Positions 51,968 to 62,720 of a stretch of 64,000 nt of DNA are shown here, in pieces. Where the stretch lies: the NCBI RefSeq assembly GCF_900142775.1, contig NZ_FRCC01000009.1:1-64000 (forward strand), read 5' to 3'. Each line of letters opens with the position of its first letter. Within the stretch, counting starts at the first letter, position 1. The position numbers and the translations under genes are program-made. The stretch is from Flavobacterium flevense (GTDB lineage Bacteria; Bacteroidota; Bacteroidia; Flavobacteriales; Flavobacteriaceae). The notes under the pieces are model-generated. The model worked only from the letters and a program-made list of their open reading frames with translations, was not told where the DNA came from and made no database searches.

Positions 51968-53581
51968 ATGAAAAAAATATTTTTACTTTTTGCCTCAATG
52001 GCAATGTTTAATGGCCATGCACAGCAAAGACCCAAACTGGTAGTAGGTATTGTTGTTGACCAGATGAAGATGGAATACCTCTATCGCTTCTCTGATGATT
52101 TTTCGACTAATGGTTTTAAGAGATTAATGAATGAAGGTTATGTTTTTCATAATACGCATTATAATTACATGCCTACTTATACCGGACCCGGTCATGCGTC
52201 GATTTATACCGGAACAACTCCGGCAATACATGGGATTGTTGGGAATACCTGGTTTGATAAATCCATCGGGAAATCAAGATATTGTACAGATGATGCTTCG
52301 GTTACAATTTTAGGAACCGGAGATTCAGATGAAGGTAAAATGTCTCCACTTAATTTAGAAAGCACAACCGTAACGGATGAATTAAGAATGGCGACTAATT
52401 TTAAAGGAAAAGTTATTGGTATCAGTGTTAAAGATCGTGGAGCAATACTTCCTGCGGGACATTTTGCTAACTGGGCTTTTTGGCTGAGTGATTCCGGGAA
52501 TTTTATTTCCAGTACTTTTTATGGAAAACAATTGCCAAATTGGGTTTCTGAATTCAATGCAAAGAAAAAGTATGAAAGTTATTTAAATAAAGATTGGACT
52601 TTACTGAAACAGGAATCCGTTTACAGCAAAAGTTTAGCAGATGATAATCCGTATGAAGGACTTTTATATGGAAGCAAAAAACCGGTTTTTCCTTATGATC
52701 TAAAGAAAATGTATGCTGAAAAAGGAGCAAAGGTGATTAAAACTACTCCTTTTGGAAACGATATAGTCGCTGATTTTGCTAAAGAATCAATTGTTAGTGA
52801 AAATTTAGGGATGGATAATGAAACTGATTTTTTAGCCGTTAGTTTTTCATCAACCGATTATATTGGGCATTTAACAGGACCTCGCTCCAGAGAAGTTCAG
52901 GATACTTATTTACGATTAGACGAAACTATTGCTGATTTCCTGTCTTATTTAGATAAAAAAGTGGGTAAGGATAATTATTTGTTGTTTTTGACTTCCGACC
53001 ATGCAGCAGCCGAAAACGTGAATTTCTTAAAAGATAATAAGTATGCTGTAAATGCGGTAGATTATAAAAAGTTGTCTACTCAATTGCGGGAATTCTCTAA
53101 AGCTACATTTGGAACTGATTTGGTTTTGAATTACTCTAATTTTAATCTGTTTTTCGATCAGAAACAAATTCAGGAAAAAGGGCTTTCATTAGATAAAGTG
53201 AAAGCAGCTTTTAAAGATTTTTTAATGAAAATGCCACAGGTAAAACGTGTATATACTGAAGAAGAAATTCTGGCAGGAACAACTGCGGATCATTTTTTAA
53301 CTTATATTACTAAAGGTTATGACCCAAAACAGAATGGGGATTTGGTTATTTTAGATAAACCGGGTTACATTGAACATGAAGGAACAGGTACTTCTCATGG
53401 AACTCCTTATAGCTATGATACACATGTACCTTTGCTGTTTTATGGTTGGAATATCAAGAAAGGAGAGTCTTTTGATAAAAAAGTAATTACTCAGATAGCG
53501 CCAACAATTGCTCAGAAGATTAAAATTGATTTTCCTAATGGTACTGAAGCGCATGTGCTGACAGAGGTTTTAGGAAACTAA
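51968..53581 (+). CDS. pafA: PafA-type alkaline phosphatase
   Basis: A 537-residue exported phosphomonoesterase of the alkaline phosphatase superfamily. I start at the ATG at 51968, because MKKIFLLFASMAMFNGHAQQ is a clean signal peptide; the open frame continues 49 residues upstream without one. Expected PafA residues are present at a constant offset of seven from the Elizabethkingia enzyme: Thr72 nucleophile (TGPGHAS; T79), Asn93 (N100), Lys155 and Arg157 in KDRGA (K162, R164). Zinc ligands appear in VVDQM, SSTDYIGH, TSDHAAAE and THVPLLF contexts. In Flavobacterium PafA acts constitutively in the periplasm and supplies phosphate from organic esters. Confidence 0.95.
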   Translation: MKKIFLLFASMAMFNGHAQQRPKLVVGIVVDQMKMEYLYRFSDDFSTNGFKRLMNEGYVFHNTHYNYMPTYTGPGHASIYTGTTPAIHGIVGNTWFDKSIGKSRYCTDDASVTILGTGDSDEGKMSPLNLESTTVTDELRMATNFKGKVIGISVKDRGAILPAGHFANWAFWLSDSGNFISSTFYGKQLPNWVSEFNAKKKYESYLNKDWTLLKQESVYSKSLADDNPYEGLLYGSKKPVFPYDLKKMYAEKGAKVIKTTPFGNDIVADFAKESIVSENLGMDNETDFLAVSFSSTDYIGHLTGPRSREVQDTYLRLDETIADFLSYLDKKVGKDNYLLFLTSDHAAAENVNFLKDNKYAVNAVDYKKLSTQLREFSKATFGTDLVLNYSNFNLFFDQKQIQEKGLSLDKVKAAFKDFLMKMPQVKRVYTEEEILAGTTADHFLTYITKGYDPKQNGDLVILDKPGYIEHEGTGTSHGTPYSYDTHVPLLFYGWNIKKGESFDKKVITQIAPTIAQKIKIDFPNGTEAHVLTEVLGN

Positions 53582-53589
53582 GAGATATA

Positions 53590-53621
53590 AAAAAAGGGGA
53601 TTTTTGAAGTCCCCTTTTTTT
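53590..53621. terminator. Bidirectional terminator between pafA and lysA
   Basis: The stem AAAAAGGGGA/TCCCCTTTTT is flanked by A and T runs between two convergent genes. Confidence 0.85.
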
Positions 53622-53641
53622 ATGCTTTTTAATTTTTGTAT

Positions 53642-54862
53642 TTATTGGTTTACAACCGATTCCGGCAATGGAATTTGATTTTTTAATAAATCTTCGAAAG
53701 TTTCATGAGCTCTGATCAAATGTCCTTCTCCGTTAATCCATAATACTTCAGCTGGTTTGTATCTTGAATTGTAGTTAGAAGACATAGAGTAGCAATAAGC
53801 TCCTGCGTTTCTGAAACAAAGAATATCACCTTCGGCGATTTCCTGAATTCTGCGGTTGCTTGCAAAAGTATCTGTTTCACAAATGTATCCTACCACAGAG
53901 TAAAAACGCTCTTTACCTTTTGGGTTCGAAATGTTTTCGATATGGTGTTGTGAACCGTAAAACATAGGACGAATCAAATGGTTGAAACCGGAATCGATTC
54001 CTGCAAAAACAGTAGAAGTAGTTTGTTTTACTACGTTTACTTTCGCTAAGAAATAACCTGCCTCACTCACTAAAAATTTCCCTGGTTCAAAAATCAACGT
54101 TAATTCTTTACCGTATTCATCACAAAAAGCATTGAATCTTTTCGATAATTTTTTACCTAATTCTTCAATATCAGTTTCGATATCGTCTTTTTTGTAAGGT
54201 ACTTTAAATCCACTACCAAAATCTAAGAACTCAAGGTTTTTGAAATTTCTGGCAGCATCAAATAAAATTTCAGCAGCATACAAGAATACTTCGATATCTA
54301 AAATATCAGAACCCGTATGCATGTGAATACCCACGATGTTCATATTTGTATTTTCTACAATACGTACTAAGTGTGGCAATTGATGTACTGAAATACCAAA
54401 TTTACTATCAATATGTCCTACTGAAATGTTTTCGTTTCCACCCGCCATAACGTGAGGATTGATTCGGATACATACAGGAACTGTTGGATGTTTTGTACCA
54501 AATTGCTCCAGGATAGATAAATTATCAATATTGATTTGAACTCCTAAAGCGTGTACCTCTTCAATTTCTTCAAGAGAAACACCGTTTGGAGTAAAGAATA
54601 TCTGATCAGGAGAATAACCTGCGTGAAGTCCTAATTGTACTTCCTGAATGGAAACAGCATCTAAGCAAGATCCCAATTCTCTTAATAATTGAAGAATAGA
54701 AACGTTAGACAATGCCTTCATAGCATAGTTGATACGTAGTTTTTCTACTTTAGAAAAAGCTTTCGTTAATCTATTGTACTGTGATTTTATTTTTTCGGCA
54801 TCATATACATATAATGGGCTGCCAAATTGTTCTGCTAATTGAAGTAAGTCTTTTGATTGCAT
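53642..54862 (-). CDS. lysA: Diaminopimelate decarboxylase
   Basis: A 406-residue PLP enzyme of the alanine-racemase fold that makes L-lysine from meso-diaminopimelate. The PLP lysine is Lys49 in NYAMKALSN. The phosphate and active-site blocks IHMHTGSDI, FLDFGSGFKVPY and EPGKFLV follow, and VGYICETDTFA carries the conserved Cys-Glu pair at the dimer interface. FRNAGAYCYSMSSNYNSR holds the second-domain tyrosine. Length is normal. It is monocistronic and not adjacent to other lysine genes. Confidence 0.96.
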   Translation of the reverse strand: MQSKDLLQLAEQFGSPLYVYDAEKIKSQYNRLTKAFSKVEKLRINYAMKALSNVSILQLLRELGSCLDAVSIQEVQLGLHAGYSPDQIFFTPNGVSLEEIEEVHALGVQINIDNLSILEQFGTKHPTVPVCIRINPHVMAGGNENISVGHIDSKFGISVHQLPHLVRIVENTNMNIVGIHMHTGSDILDIEVFLYAAEILFDAARNFKNLEFLDFGSGFKVPYKKDDIETDIEELGKKLSKRFNAFCDEYGKELTLIFEPGKFLVSEAGYFLAKVNVVKQTTSTVFAGIDSGFNHLIRPMFYGSQHHIENISNPKGKERFYSVVGYICETDTFASNRRIQEIAEGDILCFRNAGAYCYSMSSNYNSRYKPAEVLWINGEGHLIRAHETFEDLLKNQIPLPESVVNQ

Positions 54863-55013
54863 TGCTATTATTTTTACACAAATTTATTATTCTTTATTGA
54901 TACCACAATAGATAAAAATATTTCTAACAAATTGTAACAAATTGTTTTAAAATAAACATACAACGTTGTAATTATTATTTTTTGAACAAAAGGAGAGTGT
55001 GAATTATCCCAAA

Positions 55014-55052
55014 ACAAAAAAGGCTACCTGAAATTACTTTCGGATAGCCTTC
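55014..55052 (-). terminator. Intrinsic terminator of the gltBD operon
   Basis: An imperfect stem AAGGCTACCTGAAA with TTTCGGATAGCCTT is followed on the minus strand by six T. It lies about 20 bases after the gltD stop. Confidence 0.75.
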
Positions 55053-55070
55053 TTTTTAAGTTATTAAGTA

Positions 55071-56525
55071 CTACAATGGAGGTAAGTCTCCGCCTTCTTT
55101 AGTAGGAAGGTTAGTAGTTCCCATTAAATACAAATCAACTTCTCTGGCAGCTTCACGACCTTCAGAGATTGCCCATACAATTAATGATTGTCCTCTTCTC
55201 ATATCTCCCGCAGTAAATATGTTAGGAACATTTGTTTGGTAGTTGTTTGCTTTGTAATTGCTTCTAAAATCAGTTTCAAGACCTAATTGTTCTGCTAAGT
55301 TTTTCTCTGGACCTGTAAATCCAAGTGCTAATAAAGCTAAATCACAAGGCCATGTTTTTTCAGAACCTTCAATCTCGATTAATTCAGGACGTTGTCCCGG
55401 AACCATTTTCCATTCTACATTAACCGTTTTTAAAGCGATTAATTTACCATTAGCATCTTTAATGAATTCTTTAGTATTGATTAACCAGTTTCTTTCAACA
55501 CCTTCTTTGTGAGAAGAAGAAGTTTTTAACTGTAAAGGCCAGAAAGGCCATGGAGTAGATTCGCTTCTTCCCACTGGTGGTTTAGGCATAATCTCAAAGT
55601 TAGTTACTGATTTTGCTCCGTGACGGTTTGATGTACCTACACAGTCAGAACCTGTATCTCCACCACCAATAACGATTACATCTTTACCGGTAGCCATAAT
55701 TTGGTTTTCAATTTTCTCTCCAAAAACAACCTTAGTTTGTTGTGTTAAGAAATCCATTGCCTGAACAACACCGTCTGCATCAGCACCCGGAGTAGGTAAG
55801 CTTCTTCTTTCAGTAGCACCACCACAAAGAACGATAGAATCAAATGCTTTTAAATCTTCTATGGAGTAGTTAACCCCAACATTAGTATTTACTTTAAAAG
55901 TGATTCCTTCTGCTTCCAAAATAGCAACTCTACGGTCGATAATTTCCTTTTCCATTTTGAAATTAGGAATTCCGTAACGTAATAATCCACCAATAGCGTT
56001 GTCTCTTTCAAAAACAGTAACAGTGTGACCTGCTCTGTTTAATTGTTGTGCAGCTGCTAAACCTGCAGGACCTGAACCAACAACAGCAACTGTTTTTCCA
56101 GTTCTTGTTTTTGGCGGCTGAGGTTTAATCCATCCTTCAGCAAAGGCACGCTCCACAATATTTTTTTCTATATTTTCAATAGAAATCGGATCAGCAATAA
56201 TTCCTAATACACATGCTTTTTCACATGGTGCCGGACATAAACGTCCTGTAAATTCAGGGAAGTTATTTGTTGAATGTAGTATCCAGGAAGCTTTTTGCCA
56301 TTCACCCTGGTGTACCATGTGGTTGAAATCAGGGATTAAATTCCCTAATGGACATCCACTGTGGCAAAAAGGAATACCACAATCCATACAACGTGATCCT
56401 TGTTTCGTAATTTCAGCTTCACTCAAAGGAACTGTAAATTCTTTATAATGTCCTACACGCTCTTGAACTGCTGTGTATGATTCATCTTTTCTTTCGAATT
56501 CTTTAAAACCTGTTACTTTTCCCAT
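55071..56525 (-). CDS. gltD: Glutamate synthase (NADPH) small subunit
   Basis: A 484-residue flavoprotein that passes electrons from NADPH to the large subunit. The N-terminal iron-sulphur cysteines appear in CMDCGIPFCHSGCPLGN and CPAPCEKAC. FAD binding is at VVGSGPAGLAAAQQLNRAG and NADPH binding at VIGGGDTGSDCVGTSNR. The terminal NIFTAGDMRRGQSLIVWAI is the usual second FAD contact. Length fits the family. It follows gltB after four bases on the minus strand, forming the gltBD operon for ammonium assimilation. Confidence 0.97.
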   Translation of the reverse strand: MGKVTGFKEFERKDESYTAVQERVGHYKEFTVPLSEAEITKQGSRCMDCGIPFCHSGCPLGNLIPDFNHMVHQGEWQKASWILHSTNNFPEFTGRLCPAPCEKACVLGIIADPISIENIEKNIVERAFAEGWIKPQPPKTRTGKTVAVVGSGPAGLAAAQQLNRAGHTVTVFERDNAIGGLLRYGIPNFKMEKEIIDRRVAILEAEGITFKVNTNVGVNYSIEDLKAFDSIVLCGGATERRSLPTPGADADGVVQAMDFLTQQTKVVFGEKIENQIMATGKDVIVIGGGDTGSDCVGTSNRHGAKSVTNFEIMPKPPVGRSESTPWPFWPLQLKTSSSHKEGVERNWLINTKEFIKDANGKLIALKTVNVEWKMVPGQRPELIEIEGSEKTWPCDLALLALGFTGPEKNLAEQLGLETDFRSNYKANNYQTNVPNIFTAGDMRRGQSLIVWAISEGREAAREVDLYLMGTTNLPTKEGGDLPPL

Positions 56526-56529
56526 TGTA

Positions 56530-59500
56530 TTATGCTGTTAATTCTTCTACCATTTGTACCTCAGTTTCCAAACGCTTTAATGCTTTTTTGTACTCTGTAG
56601 GCATTACTTTTACAAAATTTTCTAAGCTTGTATTCCAATCACTCAATAATTCGATACCTTTTGTACTGTTTGTGTACGCTACGTGTCTTTCGATTAAATG
56701 TTTTAATTCGTCAGCTTCGTTTCCTTCAACTGTTTCAAATTCGATGGTTTCAGTATTACATAAACCATTTTTGAATTTGTGCTGAGGATCATAAATATAA
56801 GCGATACCACCACTCATACCTGCAGCAAAGTTTCTTCCTGTTTTACCCAGAACGACTACTTTTCCTCCAGTCATGTACTCGCAACCGTGATCTCCCACAC
56901 CTTCAACTACCGCTGTAGCACCTGAGTTACGAACTGCAAAACGTTCTCCGGCAATACCGTTGATGAATGCTTCTCCTTCGATAGCTCCAAATAAACAAAC
57001 GTTACCTACGATGATGTTTTCTGAGGCAACAAATGTTGCTTTTGCAGGTTTCTTGATGATTAATTTAGCTCCGGATAAACCTTTTCCTAAATAATCATTT
57101 GTATTTCCTTCAACAGTAAAAGTTAATCCGTGTGCACTAAATGCTCCTAAACTTTGTCCTGCAGAACCTGTAAAGTTGATGTTTAAAGTATCTTCCGGCA
57201 AACCTAAGTGTCCGTAGATTTTAGAAATTTCGTTACTAACAATAGCACCTACTGAACGGTCCGTATTTTTAATAGGATATTCTAAAGTCATTTTTTCTTT
57301 TCTGTACAAAGCACGGTGAGAATCTTTCAGGATTTGGAAATCCATTACGTTTTCTAATCCGTGGTCTTGTTTTTCTGTATTACGAACGGTCATGTATTTG
57401 TACTTGTCCGGTCTGTGTAAGATAGAAGATAAGTCTAATCCTCTTGCTTTATAATGTGTAATGGCTTTGTTAGAATTGATTTTATGTGTTTGACCAATCA
57501 TTTCTTCCAATGTTCTGAATCCAAGTTGTGCCATGATACCTCTTAACTCTTCTGCAACATAATAGAAGAAGTTAATAACGTGCTCAGGTGTTCCTTTAAA
57601 GTTTTTACGCAATTCTTTATCCTGAGTAGCAATACCTACAGGGCAAGTATTCAGGTGACATTTACGCATCATGATACATCCAGAAGCTACAAGTGGAGCA
57701 GTAGCAAAACCAAATTCTTCAGCACCTAATAAAGCAGCGATAGCTACGTCACGACCTGTTTTTAACTGTCCGTCACATTCTACAACAATACGGCTTCTTA
57801 AGTTGTTTAATACTAAAGTTTGTTGTGCTTCAGCTAATCCAAGTTCCCAAGGAAGACCTGCGTGTTTCAATGATGTTAATGGAGAAGCTCCTGTACCACC
57901 ATCATAACCTGCAATTAATACTACGTCAGCTTTTGCTTTAGCAACACCGGCAGCAATTGTTCCAACACCAACTTCAGAAACTAATTTCACGTTGATACGT
58001 GCTTCTCTGTTAGCGTTTTTCAAATCGAAGATTAATTGTGCTAAATCCTCAATAGAGTAAATATCGTGGTGAGGCGGCGGCGAAATCAATCCTACGAAAG
58101 GAGTTGAGTTACGAGCCGATGCAATCCAAGGCAATACTTTCTCACCTGGTAATTGTCCACCTTCTCCAGGTTTTGCACCCTGAGCCATTTTAATCTGAAT
58201 CTCTTTTGCACTGGATAAATAGTGAGAAGTTACTCCAAAACGTCCGGAAGCTACTTGCTTGATAGCCGAGTTACGACTGTCACCGTTTACATCCGGCTGG
58301 AAACGAGTTCTGTCTTCTCCACCTTCACCTGAATTAGATTTTCCTCCAATACGGTTCATAGCGATAGCTAAGTTTTCGTGTGCTTCTCTTGAAATAGATC
58401 CGTAAGACATCGCTCCTGTTTTGAAACGTTTTACGATATCCGTCCATGGTTCTACTTCGTCTAATGGAATTGGATCCAGATTATCAAATTCGAATAAACC
58501 ACGAATAGTCATTAAATTTTTAGCCTGATCGTTTACCGTTTTTGCATAAACATCATAACTGTCCTGATCGCTTAAACGTACTGCCTGTTGCAATTTAGCA
58601 ATAGTAGTAGGGTTAAACATGTGTCTTTCCCCGTTACGTCTCCATCTGTATTCTCCTCCAATGTTTAATCCTAAACGGTTAGGAACTAATACATCCGGGT
58701 AAGCATACTGATATCTTTCGTTTATTTCTTTTTCTATTTCATACAATCCGATACCTTCAATTCTTGATGCAGTGTAAGGGAAGTATTTTTCAACAAATTT
58801 AGAGTTGAAACCAACAATTTCGAAAATTTGAGAACCTCTGTACGAGTGTAATGTAGAGATCCCAATTTTGTTCATGATTTTTAGAATACCTGAACCAATT
58901 GCTTTATTGAAGTTGTCAACAGCTTTTTGCTCGCTAATGCCGGTGATGAATCCTTCCTGTACTTGTACGCGAATGATTTCATTAACCATATAAGGATTGA
59001 TAGCACTTGCTCCGTAACCAAATAATGTTGCAAAATGGTGTGGTTCACGTGGTTCAGCTGATTCGATGATGATATCAAAATAAGAACGTTTGCGTAAACG
59101 GTTCATTTGGTGATTTACATACGAACAAGCTAATAATGCAGGAATTGGAGCAAATTCTTTGTTTACACCTCTATCAGATAAGATAATGATGTTAGTTCCT
59201 CTTTCAACTGCTTTTGTAATTTGGATAATAATATCTTCTAAAGCATTTTCTAAACCATTTAAACCTTTATCTTTTGGATATAAGATTTCAATAGTTTCTG
59301 CTTTGAAATGATCAATATCAATATTTCTGATTTTTTCTAAGTCATCGTTAGAAATAACCGGATTCTGAATTCTTAATTTTCGGCATTGTTTGCTTGAAAT
59401 ATCAAAAATATTTCTGTCCTGACCTAGAGCTAAACTAATGTCAGTTACAATTTCCTCACGAATACCATCCAAAGGCGGATTAGTTACCTGAGCAAATAAT

Positions 59501-61044
59501 TGTTTGAAATAGTTAGGAATTAATTGAGGTCTGTCTGATAATACAGCAAGAGGTGTGTCAATACCCATAGAACCTAAAGCTTCTTTTCCAGCCTGAGCCA
59601 TTGGAGTAATCATATCCTGAATATCCTCTAATGTATAATTGAATAAACGCTCTCTGGTTTTTAAATCGATAGTTTCTATCGGACAAGCTTTAGTTGTAGT
59701 AGGAACATCTTTCAGGTTCAAACGGTATTGGTTCAACCATTCCTGATAAGGTCTTTCAGAAACAATTTTGCTTTTGATTTCCTCATCATTAATAATACGC
59801 CCTTCGTTCATGTTTACCAGGAACATTTTCCCCGGCTCTAATCTACCATGACTTTCCACATCTTCCGGCTCAACATTTACAACACCAATTTCTGATGCCA
59901 TAATCAATTTGCCACTTTTAGTAACAGTATAACGGGAAGGTCTTAAACCATTACGGTCTAATAAAGCTCCTACATAATCTCCGTCAGAGAATGGTACAGA
60001 TGCTGGTCCGTCCCATGGCTCCATGATACAGGCATTGTATTCGTAGAAAGCTTTTCTTTCGTCAGACATGGTTTTATGTTTTTCCCATGCTTCCGGAATC
60101 ATCATCATCATTACTTCAGGTAATGAACGTCCTGTATGTGTTAATAATTCAACAACCATATCCATAGAAGCGGAATCTGACTTACCTGGAAGAATGATTG
60201 GGAATAATTTTTCTATTTGTGGTCCAAAGACATCACTTTTCATGATTTCTTCACGCACACGCATTCTGCTTACGTTACCTCTTAAAGTATTGATCTCACC
60301 ATTTTGACACATGTATCTGAATGGTTGGGATAATTCCCATGTAGGCATTGTATTGGTAGAGAAACGCTGATGAACTAACGCTAAACGGGTAACTAAATCC
60401 GTTTGTTGTAAGTCAGTATAATAAGGCCCAATATCCTCAGGCATAATGATACCTTTATATATTAAGGTAGTAGTTGATAAACTAGGAACGTAGAAATAAG
60501 AACTTTGCGATATTTTAGAATTAGCAATAGTGTGTTCTGTAATTTTACGGGCAGCATACAATTTAGCTTTAAAAGTAGCTTCATCAAGAGATTCACTCTG
60601 ACCCACAAAGATTTGCTCAATAGTAGGTTCAGATGCCAAAGCAATTTCTCCTAACTGAGTAGAATCAACAGGAACTTCTCTCCATCCTAAGATAGTAAGA
60701 CCTTGTGCTTTAATTTCTTTTTCAAATATGTCTTTACAAAAAACGTATTGATTTTGGATTTTAGGTAAAAACACCATTCCCACAGCATATTCACGAGGAG
60801 CTGGTAATTTGAAATCACAAACTCTATTGAAATATTCGTGAGGAATATCAATCAAAAGTCCCGCTCCATCTCCCGTTTTTCCGTCAGCACTCACACCACC
60901 ACGGTGCTCTAGTTTTACTAGAATTTCTAATGCGTCGTGTATAATTTGATTCGTTTTCTCACCTTTAAGGTTGCAAATAAAACCAGCTCCACAGTTTTCA
61001 TGCTCGAATTCTGGCAAATAAAGGCCTTGTTCTTTAAGTTTCAT
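56530..61044 (-). CDS. gltB: Glutamate synthase large subunit
   Basis: A 1504-residue enzyme converting glutamine and 2-oxoglutarate to two glutamates. Cys18 in HENCGAGFICNL is the class II amidotransferase nucleophile, exposed after removal of a 17-residue propeptide. The glutaminase domain runs to about 400, the central domain to about 790, the FMN synthase barrel to about 1200 (GGKSNSGEGGED; the 3Fe-4S cysteines in CIMMRKCHLNTCPVG) and the C-terminal beta-helix to 1504 (MSGGIAYIYD). It heads the gltBD operon and is divergent from sucC across a 423-base region. Confidence 0.97.
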   Translation of the reverse strand: MKLKEQGLYLPEFEHENCGAGFICNLKGEKTNQIIHDALEILVKLEHRGGVSADGKTGDGAGLLIDIPHEYFNRVCDFKLPAPREYAVGMVFLPKIQNQYVFCKDIFEKEIKAQGLTILGWREVPVDSTQLGEIALASEPTIEQIFVGQSESLDEATFKAKLYAARKITEHTIANSKISQSSYFYVPSLSTTTLIYKGIIMPEDIGPYYTDLQQTDLVTRLALVHQRFSTNTMPTWELSQPFRYMCQNGEINTLRGNVSRMRVREEIMKSDVFGPQIEKLFPIILPGKSDSASMDMVVELLTHTGRSLPEVMMMMIPEAWEKHKTMSDERKAFYEYNACIMEPWDGPASVPFSDGDYVGALLDRNGLRPSRYTVTKSGKLIMASEIGVVNVEPEDVESHGRLEPGKMFLVNMNEGRIINDEEIKSKIVSERPYQEWLNQYRLNLKDVPTTTKACPIETIDLKTRERLFNYTLEDIQDMITPMAQAGKEALGSMGIDTPLAVLSDRPQLIPNYFKQLFAQVTNPPLDGIREEIVTDISLALGQDRNIFDISSKQCRKLRIQNPVISNDDLEKIRNIDIDHFKAETIEILYPKDKGLNGLENALEDIIIQITKAVERGTNIIILSDRGVNKEFAPIPALLACSYVNHQMNRLRKRSYFDIIIESAEPREPHHFATLFGYGASAINPYMVNEIIRVQVQEGFITGISEQKAVDNFNKAIGSGILKIMNKIGISTLHSYRGSQIFEIVGFNSKFVEKYFPYTASRIEGIGLYEIEKEINERYQYAYPDVLVPNRLGLNIGGEYRWRRNGERHMFNPTTIAKLQQAVRLSDQDSYDVYAKTVNDQAKNLMTIRGLFEFDNLDPIPLDEVEPWTDIVKRFKTGAMSYGSISREAHENLAIAMNRIGGKSNSGEGGEDRTRFQPDVNGDSRNSAIKQVASGRFGVTSHYLSSAKEIQIKMAQGAKPGEGGQLPGEKVLPWIASARNSTPFVGLISPPPHHDIYSIEDLAQLIFDLKNANREARINVKLVSEVGVGTIAAGVAKAKADVVLIAGYDGGTGASPLTSLKHAGLPWELGLAEAQQTLVLNNLRSRIVVECDGQLKTGRDVAIAALLGAEEFGFATAPLVASGCIMMRKCHLNTCPVGIATQDKELRKNFKGTPEHVINFFYYVAEELRGIMAQLGFRTLEEMIGQTHKINSNKAITHYKARGLDLSSILHRPDKYKYMTVRNTEKQDHGLENVMDFQILKDSHRALYRKEKMTLEYPIKNTDRSVGAIVSNEISKIYGHLGLPEDTLNINFTGSAGQSLGAFSAHGLTFTVEGNTNDYLGKGLSGAKLIIKKPAKATFVASENIIVGNVCLFGAIEGEAFINGIAGERFAVRNSGATAVVEGVGDHGCEYMTGGKVVVLGKTGRNFAAGMSGGIAYIYDPQHKFKNGLCNTETIEFETVEGNEADELKHLIERHVAYTNSTKGIELLSDWNTSLENFVKVMPTEYKKALKRLETEVQMVEELTA

Positions 61045-61467
61045 GCTTGATAATTTTTTCTACAAAAATAGATATTTCATTAAATATAATCCATTCATTG
61101 AGGCTATTATGAGCTACTTTTACAGGAATAATAGAAAAATGTATAATAAATAATAATAATTGCATTATTTACGTCATGTATTAACAAATCGTTAATATAC
61201 TCTTGTTTTTTAGGGCATATTTTGACAATTATTTCTGATTTTTTTAAAACCAATATTGTAAAATTTAAGGTAAAAACGTCAGTTTGCTCTTTTTTTCGCT
61301 ATAAAATCTTTTTTTTGCTGAAAAAATGAACGCAAAAGCATTTTTTTTTAACTTTATTTATAAGATATTTTAAATCACTAAAAAGATTTCAGAATTAAGT
61401 TCATTTTTGCTACTTTTGTCGCACTCATATTTTGAAATAAATTCAGAATCCAGACAAATTCTATATT
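61045..61467. promoter_or_regulatory. Divergent gltB-sucC regulatory region
   Basis: No gene is seen in these 423 AT-rich bases. For sucC, TACTTTTG at 61411-61418 matches TAnnTTTG with a weak TTTC 21 bases upstream. Around 61290-61330 a T-rich run twice reads TTTTTTTCGC or TTTTTTTGCT, separated by TATAAAATC, a possible regulator site. No clear gltB promoter was identified. Confidence 0.4.
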
Positions 61468-62661
61468 ATGAACATACACGAATATCAAGGAAAAGAGATT
61501 TTAGCAAGCTACGGAGTGCGCGTTCAACGCGGAATCGTTGCGAATAATGCGGTTGAAGCTGTTGCTGCTGCAAAACAATTAACTACCGAAACTGGAACAA
61601 GTTGGTACGTTGTAAAAGCCCAAATTCACGCCGGTGGACGTGGAAAAGGAGGTGGGGTGAAACTTGCTAAAGGAATCGATAAAGTAGAAGGAGTTGCAAG
61701 CGAAATCATCGGAATGCAATTAATCACTCCTCAAACTTCTGCAGAAGGTAAAAAAGTACACAAAGTTTTAATTGCTGAAGATGTTTACTATCCTGGAGAA
61801 TCTGAAACTTCTGAATTTTATGTTTCTGTTTTATTGAACAGAGCTACTGGTCGCAACATGATTATGTATTCTACTGAAGGTGGAATGGATATTGAAGAAG
61901 TGGCTGAACATACTCCACATTTAATTTTTACTGAAGAAATTGATCCTACTGTTGGATTACAAGGTTTTCAGGCAAGAAGAATTGCTTTTAACTTAGGTCT
62001 ATCAGGAAATGCTTTTAAAGAAATGGTGAAATTCATCGATGCTCTTTATAAAGCTTACATTGGTTCTGATGCTTCTATGTTTGAAATCAATCCGGTTTTA
62101 AAAACATCTGATAATAAAATTTTAGCTGTTGATGCTAAAGTAAATATCGACGATAACGCTTTGTACAGACAAAAAGCTTATTCTGAAATGCGTGATATTC
62201 TTGAAGAAAATCCAATTGAAGTAGAAGCTAAAGAAGTAGGATTGAACTATGTAGATCTTGACGGTACTGTAGGTTGTATGGTAAACGGTGCAGGTCTTGC
62301 AATGGCAACTATGGATTTAATTAAATATGCAGGTTTTGAGCCGGCTAACTTCCTTGACGTAGGTGGAACTGCTGATGCTAAACGTGTAGAAACAGCTTTC
62401 CGTATTATCCTTAAAGATCCAAACGTAAAAGCGATTTTAATTAACATCTTTGGAGGAATCGTTCGTTGTGATCGTGTTGCTCAGGGGGTTGTTGATGCTT
62501 ACAAGAACATGGGAGACGCTATTAAAGTGCCAATCATTGTTCGTTTGCAAGGTACAAATGCTGAAATTGCAAAAGAATTAATTGATAATTCTGGTATGCC
62601 AATTTTATCTGCAGTGCAATTCCAGGAAGCTGCTGATCAGGTACAAGCTGCACTTTCTTAA
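61468..62661 (+). CDS. sucC: Succinyl-CoA synthetase beta subunit (ADP-forming)
   Basis: A 397-residue ATP-grasp subunit of the TCA enzyme that interconverts succinyl-CoA and succinate with ATP synthesis. [17 protein letters not shown] is the canonical start, [20 protein letters not shown] the grasp loop, [27 protein letters not shown] holds the metal ligands (in parts), and [17 protein letters not shown] plus [17 protein letters not shown] are the power-helix and CoA-side blocks. The partner sucD is not next to it: a terminator and unrelated small genes follow, as in other flavobacteria where the two are split. Confidence 0.97.
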   Translation: MNIHEYQGKEILASYGVRVQRGIVANNAVEAVAAAKQLTTETGTSWYVVKAQIHAGGRGKGGGVKLAKGIDKVEGVASEIIGMQLITPQTSAEGKKVHKVLIAEDVYYPGESETSEFYVSVLLNRATGRNMIMYSTEGGMDIEEVAEHTPHLIFTEEIDPTVGLQGFQARRIAFNLGLSGNAFKEMVKFIDALYKAYIGSDASMFEINPVLKTSDNKILAVDAKVNIDDNALYRQKAYSEMRDILEENPIEVEAKEVGLNYVDLDGTVGCMVNGAGLAMATMDLIKYAGFEPANFLDVGGTADAKRVETAFRIILKDPNVKAILINIFGGIVRCDRVAQGVVDAYKNMGDAIKVPIIVRLQGTNAEIAKELIDNSGMPILSAVQFQEAADQVQAALS

Positions 62662-62683
62662 TAAGAAACTTAGTTATATATTG

Positions 62684-62720
62684 AAATCCTGTCTCGTTTT
62701 TTCGAGACAGGATTTTTTTT
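62684..62720 (+). terminator. Intrinsic terminator after sucC
   Basis: The 13-bp stem AAATCCTGTCTCG/CGAGACAGGATTT with a T-only loop is followed by eight T. Confidence 0.9.

Noticed and set aside
61045-61467. Small RNA or leader peptide between gltB and sucC
   Set aside because: No terminator, stable hairpin or codon-biased frame is visible; only promoter-like elements.
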